From Myxococcota bacterium (lineage in GTDB: Bacteria > Myxococcota_A > UBA796 > JAJRTE01), in assembly GCA_024278455.1 (NCBI GenBank), contig JAJRTE010000254.1, positions 1-36,535 of the forward strand: a DNA stretch of 36,535 nt, given 5' to 3'. The notes beneath the pieces are model-generated. The model made no database searches. It was not told where the DNA came from and was given only the letters and a program-made list of their open reading frames with translations. Positions within the stretch are counted from its first letter, which is position 1, and each line of letters opens with the position of its first letter. The position numbers and the translations under genes are program-made. Below, piece by piece: positions 18,011-26,692 of this stretch.

Positions 18011-18068
18011 CTGTATCCTCCTGAAGGGGAGTCCCGTTCGCCCGTTGGTCCGTCGCGCGTCGTGCGGC

Positions 18069-19418
18069 TCACGCGGCTCCAGCGGACTGGCCGGCTCCGA
18101 TCCAGTTCCTCGTCGTGTGATCCAGGCGTTCGCAAAGCGTCCTGGACAGGTTGAAAAGCACGCGCGCGGTGACTTCGGGCATCGGCCGCATGATACGTTC
18201 GAAGAACACCGGGCTCAGGACCAGGACCCGGGCTTCGCTCAACGCCTCCACCGTGGCGCTCCGCGGGCGCCTCCGGACGACACCCATCTCTCCGAACACG
18301 TCCCCCTGGGAGAGCGTGGCCAGGACTCGAGTCCCCGCACTCCCTTCTCGGCGCACCTCGGCAAACCCCGACAGCAGCACGTACAGCTCCCCCGACGGTT
18401 CACCCTGGCGCACCACCAGGTCCCCGGGCTTGCAGTGAAGGATCGTGCTGGCCTCGAGAAAACGCGCCACCTGCCTGGCCGACAGCCCGTGGAACAGGGG
18501 AACCTCGCGTTCCAGCCGCGTCTGCTCGAGGAACCGCCGGTAGCCGTCCTCGCTGACATACTTCGATACGAACTGGGACACCTTCTCCCCAAGGTTCTCG
18601 TAGAACCACTGCACGGAGCGCTGGTCATTCTCGTAACGTCTCGAAAGTCCGTACAACATCGGGTTGACACGCTTGTAGTAGCCGACATCGTTGAGCACCG
18701 ATACGAGCGGCACCTGGTAGCCCGCGTCCGGATCCACGAAGTTGTCGGCGTACCGCCGCGCCCCGAACGCCTCGTAGTGGTGCACCAGGGACGGACGACA
18801 ATGGCAGAAATCGAAATGGACGCCATACTGCTTCATCACATGATACAAGTGGATGACCAGCCGGCCCATCAGGGGCGTGCCCCTCCAGTCCTTGGAGACC
18901 ATCCCTCGAGAAGAGATCGACACGACACACCCCTCGAACGCCTCGAAACGGTGCATGGAGAAGACCATCTTCAGGTGCGGCGGGACCTCCGACGGTGACA
19001 TGATGTTCGTGCGTATCGTCGCGATGACCTTGCCGTCCTCGTCCTGAACGAAGAGCAGGATTGCGCGGGCATCGAGGTCATCGAACAGCACTTTTCTCGT
19101 GTGGTCCGCGTCCCGGCTCCGCTTGCCGAGTTCCTCCACGTAGACCTGGTACCGGAAACGAAAAACCGCCTCTCGCTCCTGTTCGGTCTGCGCGGGACGA
19201 ACTTCCGAGAAGAAGGGAGCCACGGTCTGGCCCTGCCTCGAGCGCGATTCCACGGCTCCGCCCCGTTCCTCCCTGCCCTGTTCGTGCCCCATGCCCCCGG
19301 TCCGGCCCGATGGCACCAGCCGGACGACCCCCTCCTCATGCATACCATCGTCATCATCCGACCGAAGCTGTACGAGATTCGCACGATTGTGCGAACGTCT
19401 TGCATTTGCGAGACCCAT
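18069..19418 (-). CDS. FeeM-like N-acyltransferase fused to a cyclic-nucleotide-binding domain
   Basis: A 449-residue protein from the ATG at 19418. I chose this start because GGAG sits 8 bases upstream in GGAGCGACAACCATG, almost identical to the start context at 1327. A longer frame to 19520 and later ATGs at 19343 and 19292 have no good site. Residues 1-65 are disordered and charged. Residues 70-250 match the GNAT fold of N-acyl amino acid synthase FeeM and autoinducer synthases (FRFRYQVYVEELGKRSRD, MVFSMHRFEAF, SISSRGMVSKDWRGT). Residues 305-425 are a CNB domain with phosphate cassette DVFGEMGVVRRRPRSATVEA. Members join a fatty acyl group, often from acyl carrier protein, to an amine. The tethered CNB domain suggests control by cAMP or cGMP. 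Fold is clear; substrate and ligand are inferred. Confidence 0.82.
   Translation of the reverse strand: MGLANARRSHNRANLVQLRSDDDDGMHEEGVVRLVPSGRTGGMGHEQGREERGGAVESRSRQGQTVAPFFSEVRPAQTEQEREAVFRFRYQVYVEELGKRSRDADHTRKVLFDDLDARAILLFVQDEDGKVIATIRTNIMSPSEVPPHLKMVFSMHRFEAFEGCVVSISSRGMVSKDWRGTPLMGRLVIHLYHVMKQYGVHFDFCHCRPSLVHHYEAFGARRYADNFVDPDAGYQVPLVSVLNDVGYYKRVNPMLYGLSRRYENDQRSVQWFYENLGEKVSQFVSKYVSEDGYRRFLEQTRLEREVPLFHGLSARQVARFLEASTILHCKPGDLVVRQGEPSGELYVLLSGFAEVRREGSAGTRVLATLSQGDVFGEMGVVRRRPRSATVEALSEARVLVLSPVFFERIMRPMPEVTARVLFNLSRTLCERLDHTTRNWIGAGQSAGAA
19378..19395. promoter_or_regulatory. 18-bp perfect dyad near the 5' end of the acyltransferase gene
   Basis: TTCGCAC-GATT-GTGCGAA has 7-bp arms and a 4-base spacer, the shape of a dimeric repressor or activator site. 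It lies within the non-conserved first codons if translation starts at 19418, or in the leader if it starts at 19343 or 19292. It is not a canonical CRP site (TGTGA-N6-TCACA). Confidence 0.35.
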
Positions 19419-19751
19419 GGTTGTCGCTCCACTCACAGTAGTTTTTCGGGAGCTGCCTGCTGCCAACGCCGTCCGGCCCGAAGTCGGCAGGCAGACCACT
19501 CCCGAATTGGAATCGATCACAATCGTAGAAACAGGATCGCGTGCGGGGTCAGTCCTACGGCGCCACTTGGGTGACCACTACGTGTTGGTACGGCTCATGG
19601 GGGGAAAGATCTGAAAAGAAACAGCACAAGCTGTCTCCGGTTCGCGCGGAAAGAGGACTTCGGCCGCCGGGTCAAGCACCGCAACACCGGTTAGCCGCAG
19701 ATGATTCGGCTTCTCGTATCCAAATCCGGGCGGGCCTGGGCGGGCCTGGCG
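19419..19751. other. Intergenic region between iorB and the acyltransferase gene, 333 bases
   Basis: Both flanking genes are on the minus strand, so this holds the acyltransferase promoter and any iorB terminator. It contains the ribosome site for the 19418 start. A loose 61-base-offset near-duplicate of the iorB 3' end is also present (19693-19724 against 19754-19785, about 25 of 32 bases alike), plus a short tandem CGGGCCTGGG. No gene is evident. Confidence 0.45.
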
Positions 19752-20339
19752 TCAGCGGCAGGTGATTCGTCTTCCCGTTTCGAAGGCGACACGATTGGCG
19801 TCCGCGGCTCGCTTCGGCACCCGTTCGAGGATGCTGTCGAGCCATTGCTCCACGGGAATGGGAAGCAGCTCGAGGCCGGAGAGTGCGCCCAGCATGACGC
19901 TGCCAGCGGCCTTGGCGTTGCCGGCCACGCGGGCGAGTTCGAACGCGTCGAATGCATGGACCGAGGCGACGGTTTCCCGGAACTCCTGCACGAGCGCGTC
20001 GACGTCCGGGTAGGCCTGGTGACCGAGGCTGACCGTGAACGGGACGACGGGATGGGTGTTGAGCAGGACGACGGTTCCCGTTCCACACCGTGACAGAGCG
20101 CGTGCGCCCTCCACCGGCTCCATGGCCAGGAGGATGTCGGCGCCGCCCACGGGCACGAGGGGAGAGCGGTACTCGCCGACGACGACGGAAGTCTCCACGA
20201 CGCCGCCGCGCTGGGCCATGCCATGGATTTCGCTCGCTGCGGCGTTCAGGCCGCTGCGCATCGCCGCCTCGCCAATGATCGCCGTCGTCGTGATGGACCC
20301 CTGTCCTCCAACGCCTGCCACAAAGATTCGCCAGCTCAT
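19752..20339 (-). CDS. iorB: Indolepyruvate oxidoreductase, beta subunit
   Basis: A 195-residue protein, the usual size for IorB; ATG 20339 directly follows the iorA stop, with GAGG 6 bases upstream inside the iorA 3' end. It begins IFVAGVGGQGSITTTAIIGE, the gamma-domain glycine motif of 2-oxoacid:ferredoxin oxidoreductases, followed by EIHGMAQRGGVVETSVVVGE, the hallmark MxQRGG segment. IorB pairs with IorA to oxidise arylpyruvates (indolepyruvate, phenylpyruvate) to aryl-acetyl-CoA with CO2 release. Translational coupling to the fused alpha subunit implies one operon and a matched complex. Confidence 0.93.
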   Translation of the reverse strand: MSWRIFVAGVGGQGSITTTAIIGEAAMRSGLNAAASEIHGMAQRGGVVETSVVVGEYRSPLVPVGGADILLAMEPVEGARALSRCGTGTVVLLNTHPVVPFTVSLGHQAYPDVDALVQEFRETVASVHAFDAFELARVAGNAKAAGSVMLGALSGLELLPIPVEQWLDSILERVPKRAADANRVAFETGRRITCR

Positions 20340-23300
20340 CTATACCTCGAGCGTTTCCTGGACCGGTCGAATGGCCCCGTTGGGACAAATCATGGCACAC
20401 AGGCCACAGCCGTTGCACAAAGCTTCGTCGATGGCGATAACGCCGTTCTCCACGTAGAAGGCCGGGCAGGCCAGCGTGTCCAGACAGATACGGCAACTCG
20501 CGCACATTCCGCACGCGAGACATCGGGCGGCCTCTGCGACCGCTTCGGCCCGGTCGAATCCCTGCACGACTTCGCGGAAATCTCCCTCCAAGGAGCCGCC
20601 AGGTTCCTCGACACGCTGCGACAACCTCGCCCGCTCGGGGAGCGCCCGGGGCTCGAACGCCACCCTGTCGCCTCGAGGGGGTGGGGCACGGTGGGGCCGT
20701 GGTGCGGCCAGGTCTCCGGCAAGGTAGCGATCGATCCCGAAAGCGGCCACCTGCCCCCAGGCGATAGCGTCGATCACGGTCTTCGGTCCGGTCACGCTGT
20801 CGCCCCCGGCGAAGACACCGGGCAGATTGGTGGCGCCGGTCTCCTGGTCCACCTCGAGGGTGCCCCAGTCGGTACGTTTCAGCTCCGAAGGAAAAATGGA
20901 AGCGTCGGGTTGCTGCCCGATGGCACAGACCACGGCGTCCACGGGCAAGAGATAACCGGACCCCTCGATCGGGACCGGTCTCCGCCTGCCCGAGGCATCG
21001 GGCTCGCCGAGCTTCATGCGGATCATCTCGAGGCCTTCGACGGCGCCTTCCGCGTCGCGCACGACGCGAACCGGCGCGGTGAGGAAGGCGATCTCGACGC
21101 CTTCCCGCCTCGCGTGCGCCACTTCGGACGGCTGAGCGGGCATCTCCGCCTCGGTCCGCCGGTACAGGATGGTGACCGGTCCACTGGCCATCCGCCGGAG
21201 CGTCCGCGCGGCATCGATGGCGGCGTCCCCTCCGCCGATGACGGCGATGCGGCCCTCGAGGGCCGGCGCGGTTCCCTGGTTCACACGCTTGAGGTACGCC
21301 AGCGCGTCATGGACGCCAGGACCGTCCTCGCCGGGGACACCGAGTCTCATGCCGTGCCATGCGCCGCAGGCGATGAACGTGGCTGCATAGCCCTCACCGG
21401 CCAGGCTCTCGAGGGTCACATCGGCGCCAAGGGCCGTGTTCAGTCGCACGTCGATATCTAGCGTGTCCACGATGGTGTGGATTTCGCCCTCGACCAGGTC
21501 CCTGGGCAAGCGATAGGCGGGAATGCCCAACGTCAGCATGCCCCCCAGCCGGTCCGAGGCCTCGAACAGGGTGACACGATAGCCTCGCAGCCGCAGGTCG
21601 TGGGCGCAGGCAAGCCCGGCCGGGCCACCCCCGATGACCGCCACCTCGCGCCCCCGATTCGGCGCGGCCTCGAGCCTGCGCGCCAGTTCCTCCCGCACCG
21701 CATCACGGGATTCGGTCTCCATGGCGAACCGCTTCAAGGCGCAGATCGCAACCGGGTCGTCGAACGCGCCTCGAGTACACACGGCCTCGCAGGGGTGGTG
21801 GCACACGCGGCCCACGGTAGCCGGCAGAGGTATCCTCTCACGGATGACTCGAGCCGCTTCCTCGGTCCGCCCGGATGCGAGAAGGGTGATGTAGGATTGC
21901 ACGCACAGGGAGACCGGACACGCCTCGACGCACGGGGCCACGGGTGGCTTGAGAGGTTCCGGGAAGACGCCTGCGAGAGGATCGACGGCCGCTGCACCGA
22001 CGAATCGTGCGGCCCTGTCGAGCTGCGTCTCGATCTCGACGGCCTCGCCGCAGCCGGTGTGGTTGTCGTGAATTCCGCAGTACCGGCATGCGGCTGGATC
22101 GACCTGGTAGCGAGGCCGCTGCTCAATCTCCTGGCGATTGACGAAGATGCAGGGCGCCCGACTGACGATGACATCCAGTCCGTTCGACGCGACTGCCCGT
22201 TCCAATGCCCCGACTACCTGCCGGAGATCGAACGGATCGACAGTGGCCACGCCGGTTGCGCCGAGCGCCTGGCAAACGGCCTCGATCGACAGGGCCGGTG
22301 CCGGGTTGCCCATCCCGTCCCTGGCCGTGCCCGGGTGGGGCTGATGGCCGGTCATGCCCGTCGTCCGGTTGTCCACGATGACGATGGTTTGGCGATGTCC
22401 GTTGTGCGCGGCATTGGCCAACCCGGTCATTCCGTTGTGAAAAAAGGTAGAATCCCCGATGAACGCGATCGATGGTTCGTCGGTCACCCGGCTGATCCCG
22501 CTGGCGGTGTTGATGCTCGATCCCATGCTAATGAGCACATCCGCCATGTTGATCGGTGGGAGCACGGCAAGGCCGTAGCAGCCGATGTCCGTGTGGAAGA
22601 TGCCCCGGCCACGGGTGACGAGCTTGGCAGCATAGAAAGTGGCGCGGTGGGGACACCCGGCGCACAAGGTGGGAGGACGCTGGGGCAACGGGAATCGGGA
22701 GACTCGGCCGACCGGCGCTTCGTAGGGTGTACCCGCCTCTCGAGCAATGGCCTCGGTGACCTGCTCCACCGTGTACTCGTGATGATACGGAAAATGACCC
22801 GTCGCTTTGCCCAGGACCCGAACCCGCAGGTCGTGGTCGTAGGCAACCCGCTTCACGAACTCCTCGAGGTAGGGCTCGAGTTCCTCCACCACGAGTATGG
22901 CGGTCTTGTTTCGAAGGAAATCGGCCAGCCATCGATTCGGAAAAGGATGGGAAATGCCGAGCCTGGCCACCTCCACGCTCCCCGAAAGACCCAACGCGGC
23001 CAGGGCGTCCTGAACGTAGTTGTAGCCCACCCCGGAGGTGACGATTCCCATCTCGCCCTGGCCTTCCCGGACGTTGAACGTCCGGTCGGCCTCCACGATA
23101 CGGGACAGGTCGTCGAGCTTCTCCAGGAGAACGGGGTGTAGCTTCTTCGCGTTGCCCGGTACACACACCATCTGGGATGGCTGGTGCTCGAACGTGCAAC
23201 GACGCTTCAACTCGGCAACGTCCGGAAGACGCTCGAACGTCACGATACCCCGCATGTGACTCAACCGCGTGGTCGTCCGGACGAACACCGGCAACCGGAC

Positions 23301-23786
23301 CTGTTCGGACAGGTCGAACGCATGGCGCACCATGCGCCGGGCCTCATCGGGCGTCGACGGTTCGAGCATGGGCATCTTGCCCAGCCGGGCATAGTACCGG
23401 TTGTCCTGCTCGTTCTGGCTCGAGTGGCATGAAGGGTCGTCGGCGGTGACGATGACCATGCCTCCGGGCGTCCCGGCGTAGACGAGCGTCATCATGGCAT
23501 CGGCCGCCACGTTGATACCCACGTGCTTCATGAAGCACATCGCCCGGGCTCCTGCCATGGATGCCCCGTAGGCCACCTCCATGGCCACCTTCTCGTTGGT
23601 CGAATACTCGAAATAGTAACGATCGCCAGCGGCCAGGCGCGCGAAGGTGTCCCCGATTTCCGACGACGGCGTGCCTGGATAGGTGGCCGCCACGACCACG
23701 CCCGCCTCGAGCGCGCCCCGAACGATAGCCTCGTTGCCTAGCAGAAAGTGTCTGCCACCCGCCTCGGGTGACAACAGGGCATCCAT
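20340..23786 (-). CDS. iorA: Indolepyruvate oxidoreductase alpha subunit fused to a GltD-like NAD(P)H flavoprotein and ferredoxin domain
   Basis: A 1148-residue protein, far longer than ordinary IorA (about 600). ATG 23786 has AAGGAG 7 bases upstream. Residues 14-340 are the pyrimidine and transketolase-like domains (YPGTPSSEIGD, FMKHVGINVAADAMM). Residues 374-550 are the TPP domain, with LCAGCPHR and GDSTFFHNGMTGLANAAHNG. Only a partial Cys cluster (C567, C570, C579) stands where IorA normally ends with ferredoxin. Residues 610-700 are the Cys-rich helical domain of GltD/dihydropyrimidine dehydrogenase (CVEACPVSLC, VCHHPCEAVC). FAD site VIGGGPAGLA lies near 717, NAD(P) site VIGGGDAAIDAA near 849 with YRRTEAEMPA (NADP-like), and GGDSVTGPKTVIDAI near 994. 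Residues 1089-1135 hold 4Fe-4S clusters (CNGCGLCAMICP). Electrons probably run from TPP through Fe-S and FAD to NAD(P)+. Confidence 0.92.
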   Translation of the reverse strand: MDALLSPEAGGRHFLLGNEAIVRGALEAGVVVAATYPGTPSSEIGDTFARLAAGDRYYFEYSTNEKVAMEVAYGASMAGARAMCFMKHVGINVAADAMMTLVYAGTPGGMVIVTADDPSCHSSQNEQDNRYYARLGKMPMLEPSTPDEARRMVRHAFDLSEQVRLPVFVRTTTRLSHMRGIVTFERLPDVAELKRRCTFEHQPSQMVCVPGNAKKLHPVLLEKLDDLSRIVEADRTFNVREGQGEMGIVTSGVGYNYVQDALAALGLSGSVEVARLGISHPFPNRWLADFLRNKTAILVVEELEPYLEEFVKRVAYDHDLRVRVLGKATGHFPYHHEYTVEQVTEAIAREAGTPYEAPVGRVSRFPLPQRPPTLCAGCPHRATFYAAKLVTRGRGIFHTDIGCYGLAVLPPINMADVLISMGSSINTASGISRVTDEPSIAFIGDSTFFHNGMTGLANAAHNGHRQTIVIVDNRTTGMTGHQPHPGTARDGMGNPAPALSIEAVCQALGATGVATVDPFDLRQVVGALERAVASNGLDVIVSRAPCIFVNRQEIEQRPRYQVDPAACRYCGIHDNHTGCGEAVEIETQLDRAARFVGAAAVDPLAGVFPEPLKPPVAPCVEACPVSLCVQSYITLLASGRTEEAARVIRERIPLPATVGRVCHHPCEAVCTRGAFDDPVAICALKRFAMETESRDAVREELARRLEAAPNRGREVAVIGGGPAGLACAHDLRLRGYRVTLFEASDRLGGMLTLGIPAYRLPRDLVEGEIHTIVDTLDIDVRLNTALGADVTLESLAGEGYAATFIACGAWHGMRLGVPGEDGPGVHDALAYLKRVNQGTAPALEGRIAVIGGGDAAIDAARTLRRMASGPVTILYRRTEAEMPAQPSEVAHARREGVEIAFLTAPVRVVRDAEGAVEGLEMIRMKLGEPDASGRRRPVPIEGSGYLLPVDAVVCAIGQQPDASIFPSELKRTDWGTLEVDQETGATNLPGVFAGGDSVTGPKTVIDAIAWGQVAAFGIDRYLAGDLAAPRPHRAPPPRGDRVAFEPRALPERARLSQRVEEPGGSLEGDFREVVQGFDRAEAVAEAARCLACGMCASCRICLDTLACPAFYVENGVIAIDEALCNGCGLCAMICPNGAIRPVQETLEV

Positions 23787-23805
23787 GCTGCACTCCTTCT
23801 CAAGA

Positions 23806-23821
23806 TCCCGCCATCGCGGGA
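23806..23821 (-). promoter_or_regulatory. Leader hairpin upstream of iorA
   Basis: TCCCGC and GCGGGA form a 6-bp stem around a 4-base loop, about 20 bases before the iorA start and just upstream of its ribosome site. It could affect translation or mRNA stability. There is no direct evidence of function. Confidence 0.25.
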
Positions 23822-23907
23822 CAGCCGGTCTGTCTCGTCTCGAGCGCTACACGACTGCGCGGGCCGGCGCGACGAGCGTTGCTCCAAACCCGATACCTGG
23901 ACGGCCT

Positions 23908-24672
23908 TTACTCCTCCCGCGGCAGATCGCGAATCTTCTTGGCGGGGACACCGCCCCATAGCTCATAAGGGGGGATCTCGGTGTCCGGCTTCACCATGGA
24001 GCAACTGGCAACCACCGCGTGGTGCCCCACGTGGACACCGGGCAGGAGCCAGGAGCCCCCACCAATCACCGCGTAGTCATCGACCACGACGCGCTTTATC
24101 CTCATGCCACGATTGTCGAAGGCGTGACAGGTGACGCCCACGTCGTAGCCGAACTGGACGTTGCGTCCGGCGTACATGAGGTAGGGATCGATGATGTGGT
24201 TGGTATCACCGAGGGTCATGGTTTTCATGTGGGGTCCGAACAGCGAACGATAGAGGCCGGCGAGCGGTGGCAGCCTGACGAGATGCGCGGCCAGCAACTG
24301 GTTCCACGGGGGCGTGAAACGAAGCTTCGTCAGGAGGACGTTGAGCATGAGCAGGAGTACTTCGCGGCTCGGCCGCCCACCCGGCGTCTGCGGAAAGAAC
24401 CCCTCCTTCGGCTTGGGCACGATCACACGCAGAAACAGCAGCAAGACCAGGTAGGCATAGTTGAAGACCAGGATGCAAGCCAGGACCAGCAACACCCACT
24501 GCCAGCGCGCGCTCACCTGCGGCAGGAAGTGGTCGTACACCCACACCGTGGGCCACAAGGAGAGTCCCATCATCGCCAGCACAACGATGACGAATATGGC
24601 TTGCAACACCTGCTTGCCCAGGTCGATCTCCATGGACCGTGCTCCGGGCGACTTCTTCGCGTCGTCGGACAT
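23908..24672 (-). CDS. Membrane-anchored hexapeptide-repeat (left-handed beta-helix) acyltransferase
   Basis: A 254-residue protein; the start MSDDAKKS at 24672 has AGGAGGT about 6 bases upstream, whereas the earlier ATG at 24690 has none. Two transmembrane helices lie near 20-42 (VLQAIFVIVVLAMMGLSLWP) and 57-82 (WVLLVLACILVFNYAYLVLL). From about 150 there are hexapeptide-type coils (YLMYAGRNVQFGYDVGV, VVDDYAVIGGGSWLLPGVHV), then the typical ending MVKPDTEIPPYELWGGVPAK. This C-terminus is shared by O- and N-acetyltransferases acting on sugars or peptidyl groups. It probably modifies an envelope glycan or lipid at the inner membrane. It lies upstream of iorA on the same strand, with 121 bases between. 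Substrate unknown. Confidence 0.82.
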   Translation of the reverse strand: MSDDAKKSPGARSMEIDLGKQVLQAIFVIVVLAMMGLSLWPTVWVYDHFLPQVSARWQWVLLVLACILVFNYAYLVLLLFLRVIVPKPKEGFFPQTPGGRPSREVLLLMLNVLLTKLRFTPPWNQLLAAHLVRLPPLAGLYRSLFGPHMKTMTLGDTNHIIDPYLMYAGRNVQFGYDVGVTCHAFDNRGMRIKRVVVDDYAVIGGGSWLLPGVHVGHHAVVASCSMVKPDTEIPPYELWGGVPAKKIRDLPREE

Positions 24673-25691
24673 TCCACACCTCCTGTTCACGCATGAAGCG
24701 CACGTCTCGCGCTTCAGCTCCTGCCGGCACGGCTCAGCCGGCGACAGTCATCTTCTCGCAGTGTCCTCAAGATAGCCTCGAATGGCTGCCATGTCATCAA
24801 CATCAGGCCGAATATCACGTGACGCATCGCCCATTCTCCGCCCATTGGCCGGTCGAGGGCCTGTCCTCCTTGTGGCGCGCCGGCGAGGCGCGTATCCTGG
24901 GGGGCGTTGGGGCCGAGACGAAGGGCAGAAGAAGGAGCAGGGGTCGTGCGAAGACGCCGCCAGGATACCCTCAAGGAACCGCGCGGACCGCGGCGCGAGA
25001 GCACGACGCGAAGGGACGCGCCTGGAATCCCGTATCGCAAGCCCTCGCCGCGACGCCCTCGCCCCCCCCGTCCCGGACTGCTCCCCCGCCCTTCCCGCAG
25101 CCCGGTGCCACGACCGAAGCGGACTCGAGTCCCTCGTCCGTGGCGGCCTCGAGCCCCACTTCGCCGCCGGCCGTCACTGCCGGTGCCGCAATCGTCCCGC
25201 GGTGGGAACAGCCGGCGCCCCGCCCCGGTCAGTCGGATCCGAAGATACGGGTGAGGATGAAGTATGTCGCGAAGCCCACTCCCAGTGAGCTATACATCAT
25301 GATTCAGGGAGGGCACTTGGCCCTGGTCTTCCAGATGACCAGGCCGGCAACGGCCAGGCCGAGCAAGCCCGATATGACGACAATCCAGGTTCCCTTCATG
25401 CGTACCCCCTCGTGGCCGTCGCGCCCCATCGCCGCCGGCCTCCCGGCCAGGTGCGGATTCCCCTTCAATATGCCGCCATCCCGGACCGGCGACAACCGGC
25501 ATCAGGCAAGCGACTCGTTCCCCGTGCCGTGCGGTCATGCTCCCGGGCTCGACGGCGGCCGGAGTTTGTGCTAGAACAGGTGGCGACAAAGGCAATCCCG
25601 GCGGTGCATGGCCGGGCCCCTGGCATGTCGTCCAGGTGCCGGGCGAGTGAAGGTGCGGGAGCGGTCGGACCAGCGCGGGAGGGCAGGTGGG
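24673..25691. other. Poorly coding gap of about 1 kb
   Basis: No convincing ordinary gene. Frames on both strands are Arg/Pro/Ala-rich with no recognisable domain. The minus strand offers short candidates only: 24714-24827 (37 residues, MRHVIFGLMLMTWQPFE.., weak GGAG upstream), an overlapping frame ending DMAAIRGYLEDTARR, a hydrophobic 23-residue frame at 25229-25300 (MMYSSLGVGFATYFIL..) and the single-helix peptide at 25304-25399. Two CTCGAG sites lie near 25120 and 25150. The acyltransferase promoter (minus) and the kinase promoter (plus) should be in this gap. It may be degraded coding sequence. Confidence 0.45.
25304..25399 (-). CDS. Possible single-helix membrane peptide
   Basis: A 31-residue frame from ATG 25399, with GAGGGGG about 5 bases upstream. 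It reads as one transmembrane helix (WIVVISGLLGLAVAGLVIW) with a basic Lys/Arg/Lys tail and a final CPP. Helix length and the positive-inside pattern are those of real small membrane proteins, but a frame this short can arise by chance. Low confidence. Confidence 0.3.
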   Translation of the reverse strand: MKGTWIVVISGLLGLAVAGLVIWKTRAKCPP

Positions 25692-26609
<918 letters not shown>

Positions 26610-26692
26610 CGCCGTGCCTGTCCTGGGCCGTGGTGTCGCGCCGCTTGCCTGCGGGCGTTGGGGAAAGGCGGGCCGGCGCGCGGGAGGAAAGG

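Noticed and set aside
19419..19520. Acyltransferase start at 19520
   Set aside because: No ribosome site there and the extra residues look non-coding; GGAG precedes the 19418 ATG at the right distance.
19500..19530. TGTGATCGATT near 19515 as a CRP site for the acyltransferase gene
   Set aside because: Only one half-site matches TGTGA; the second half does not resemble TCACA.
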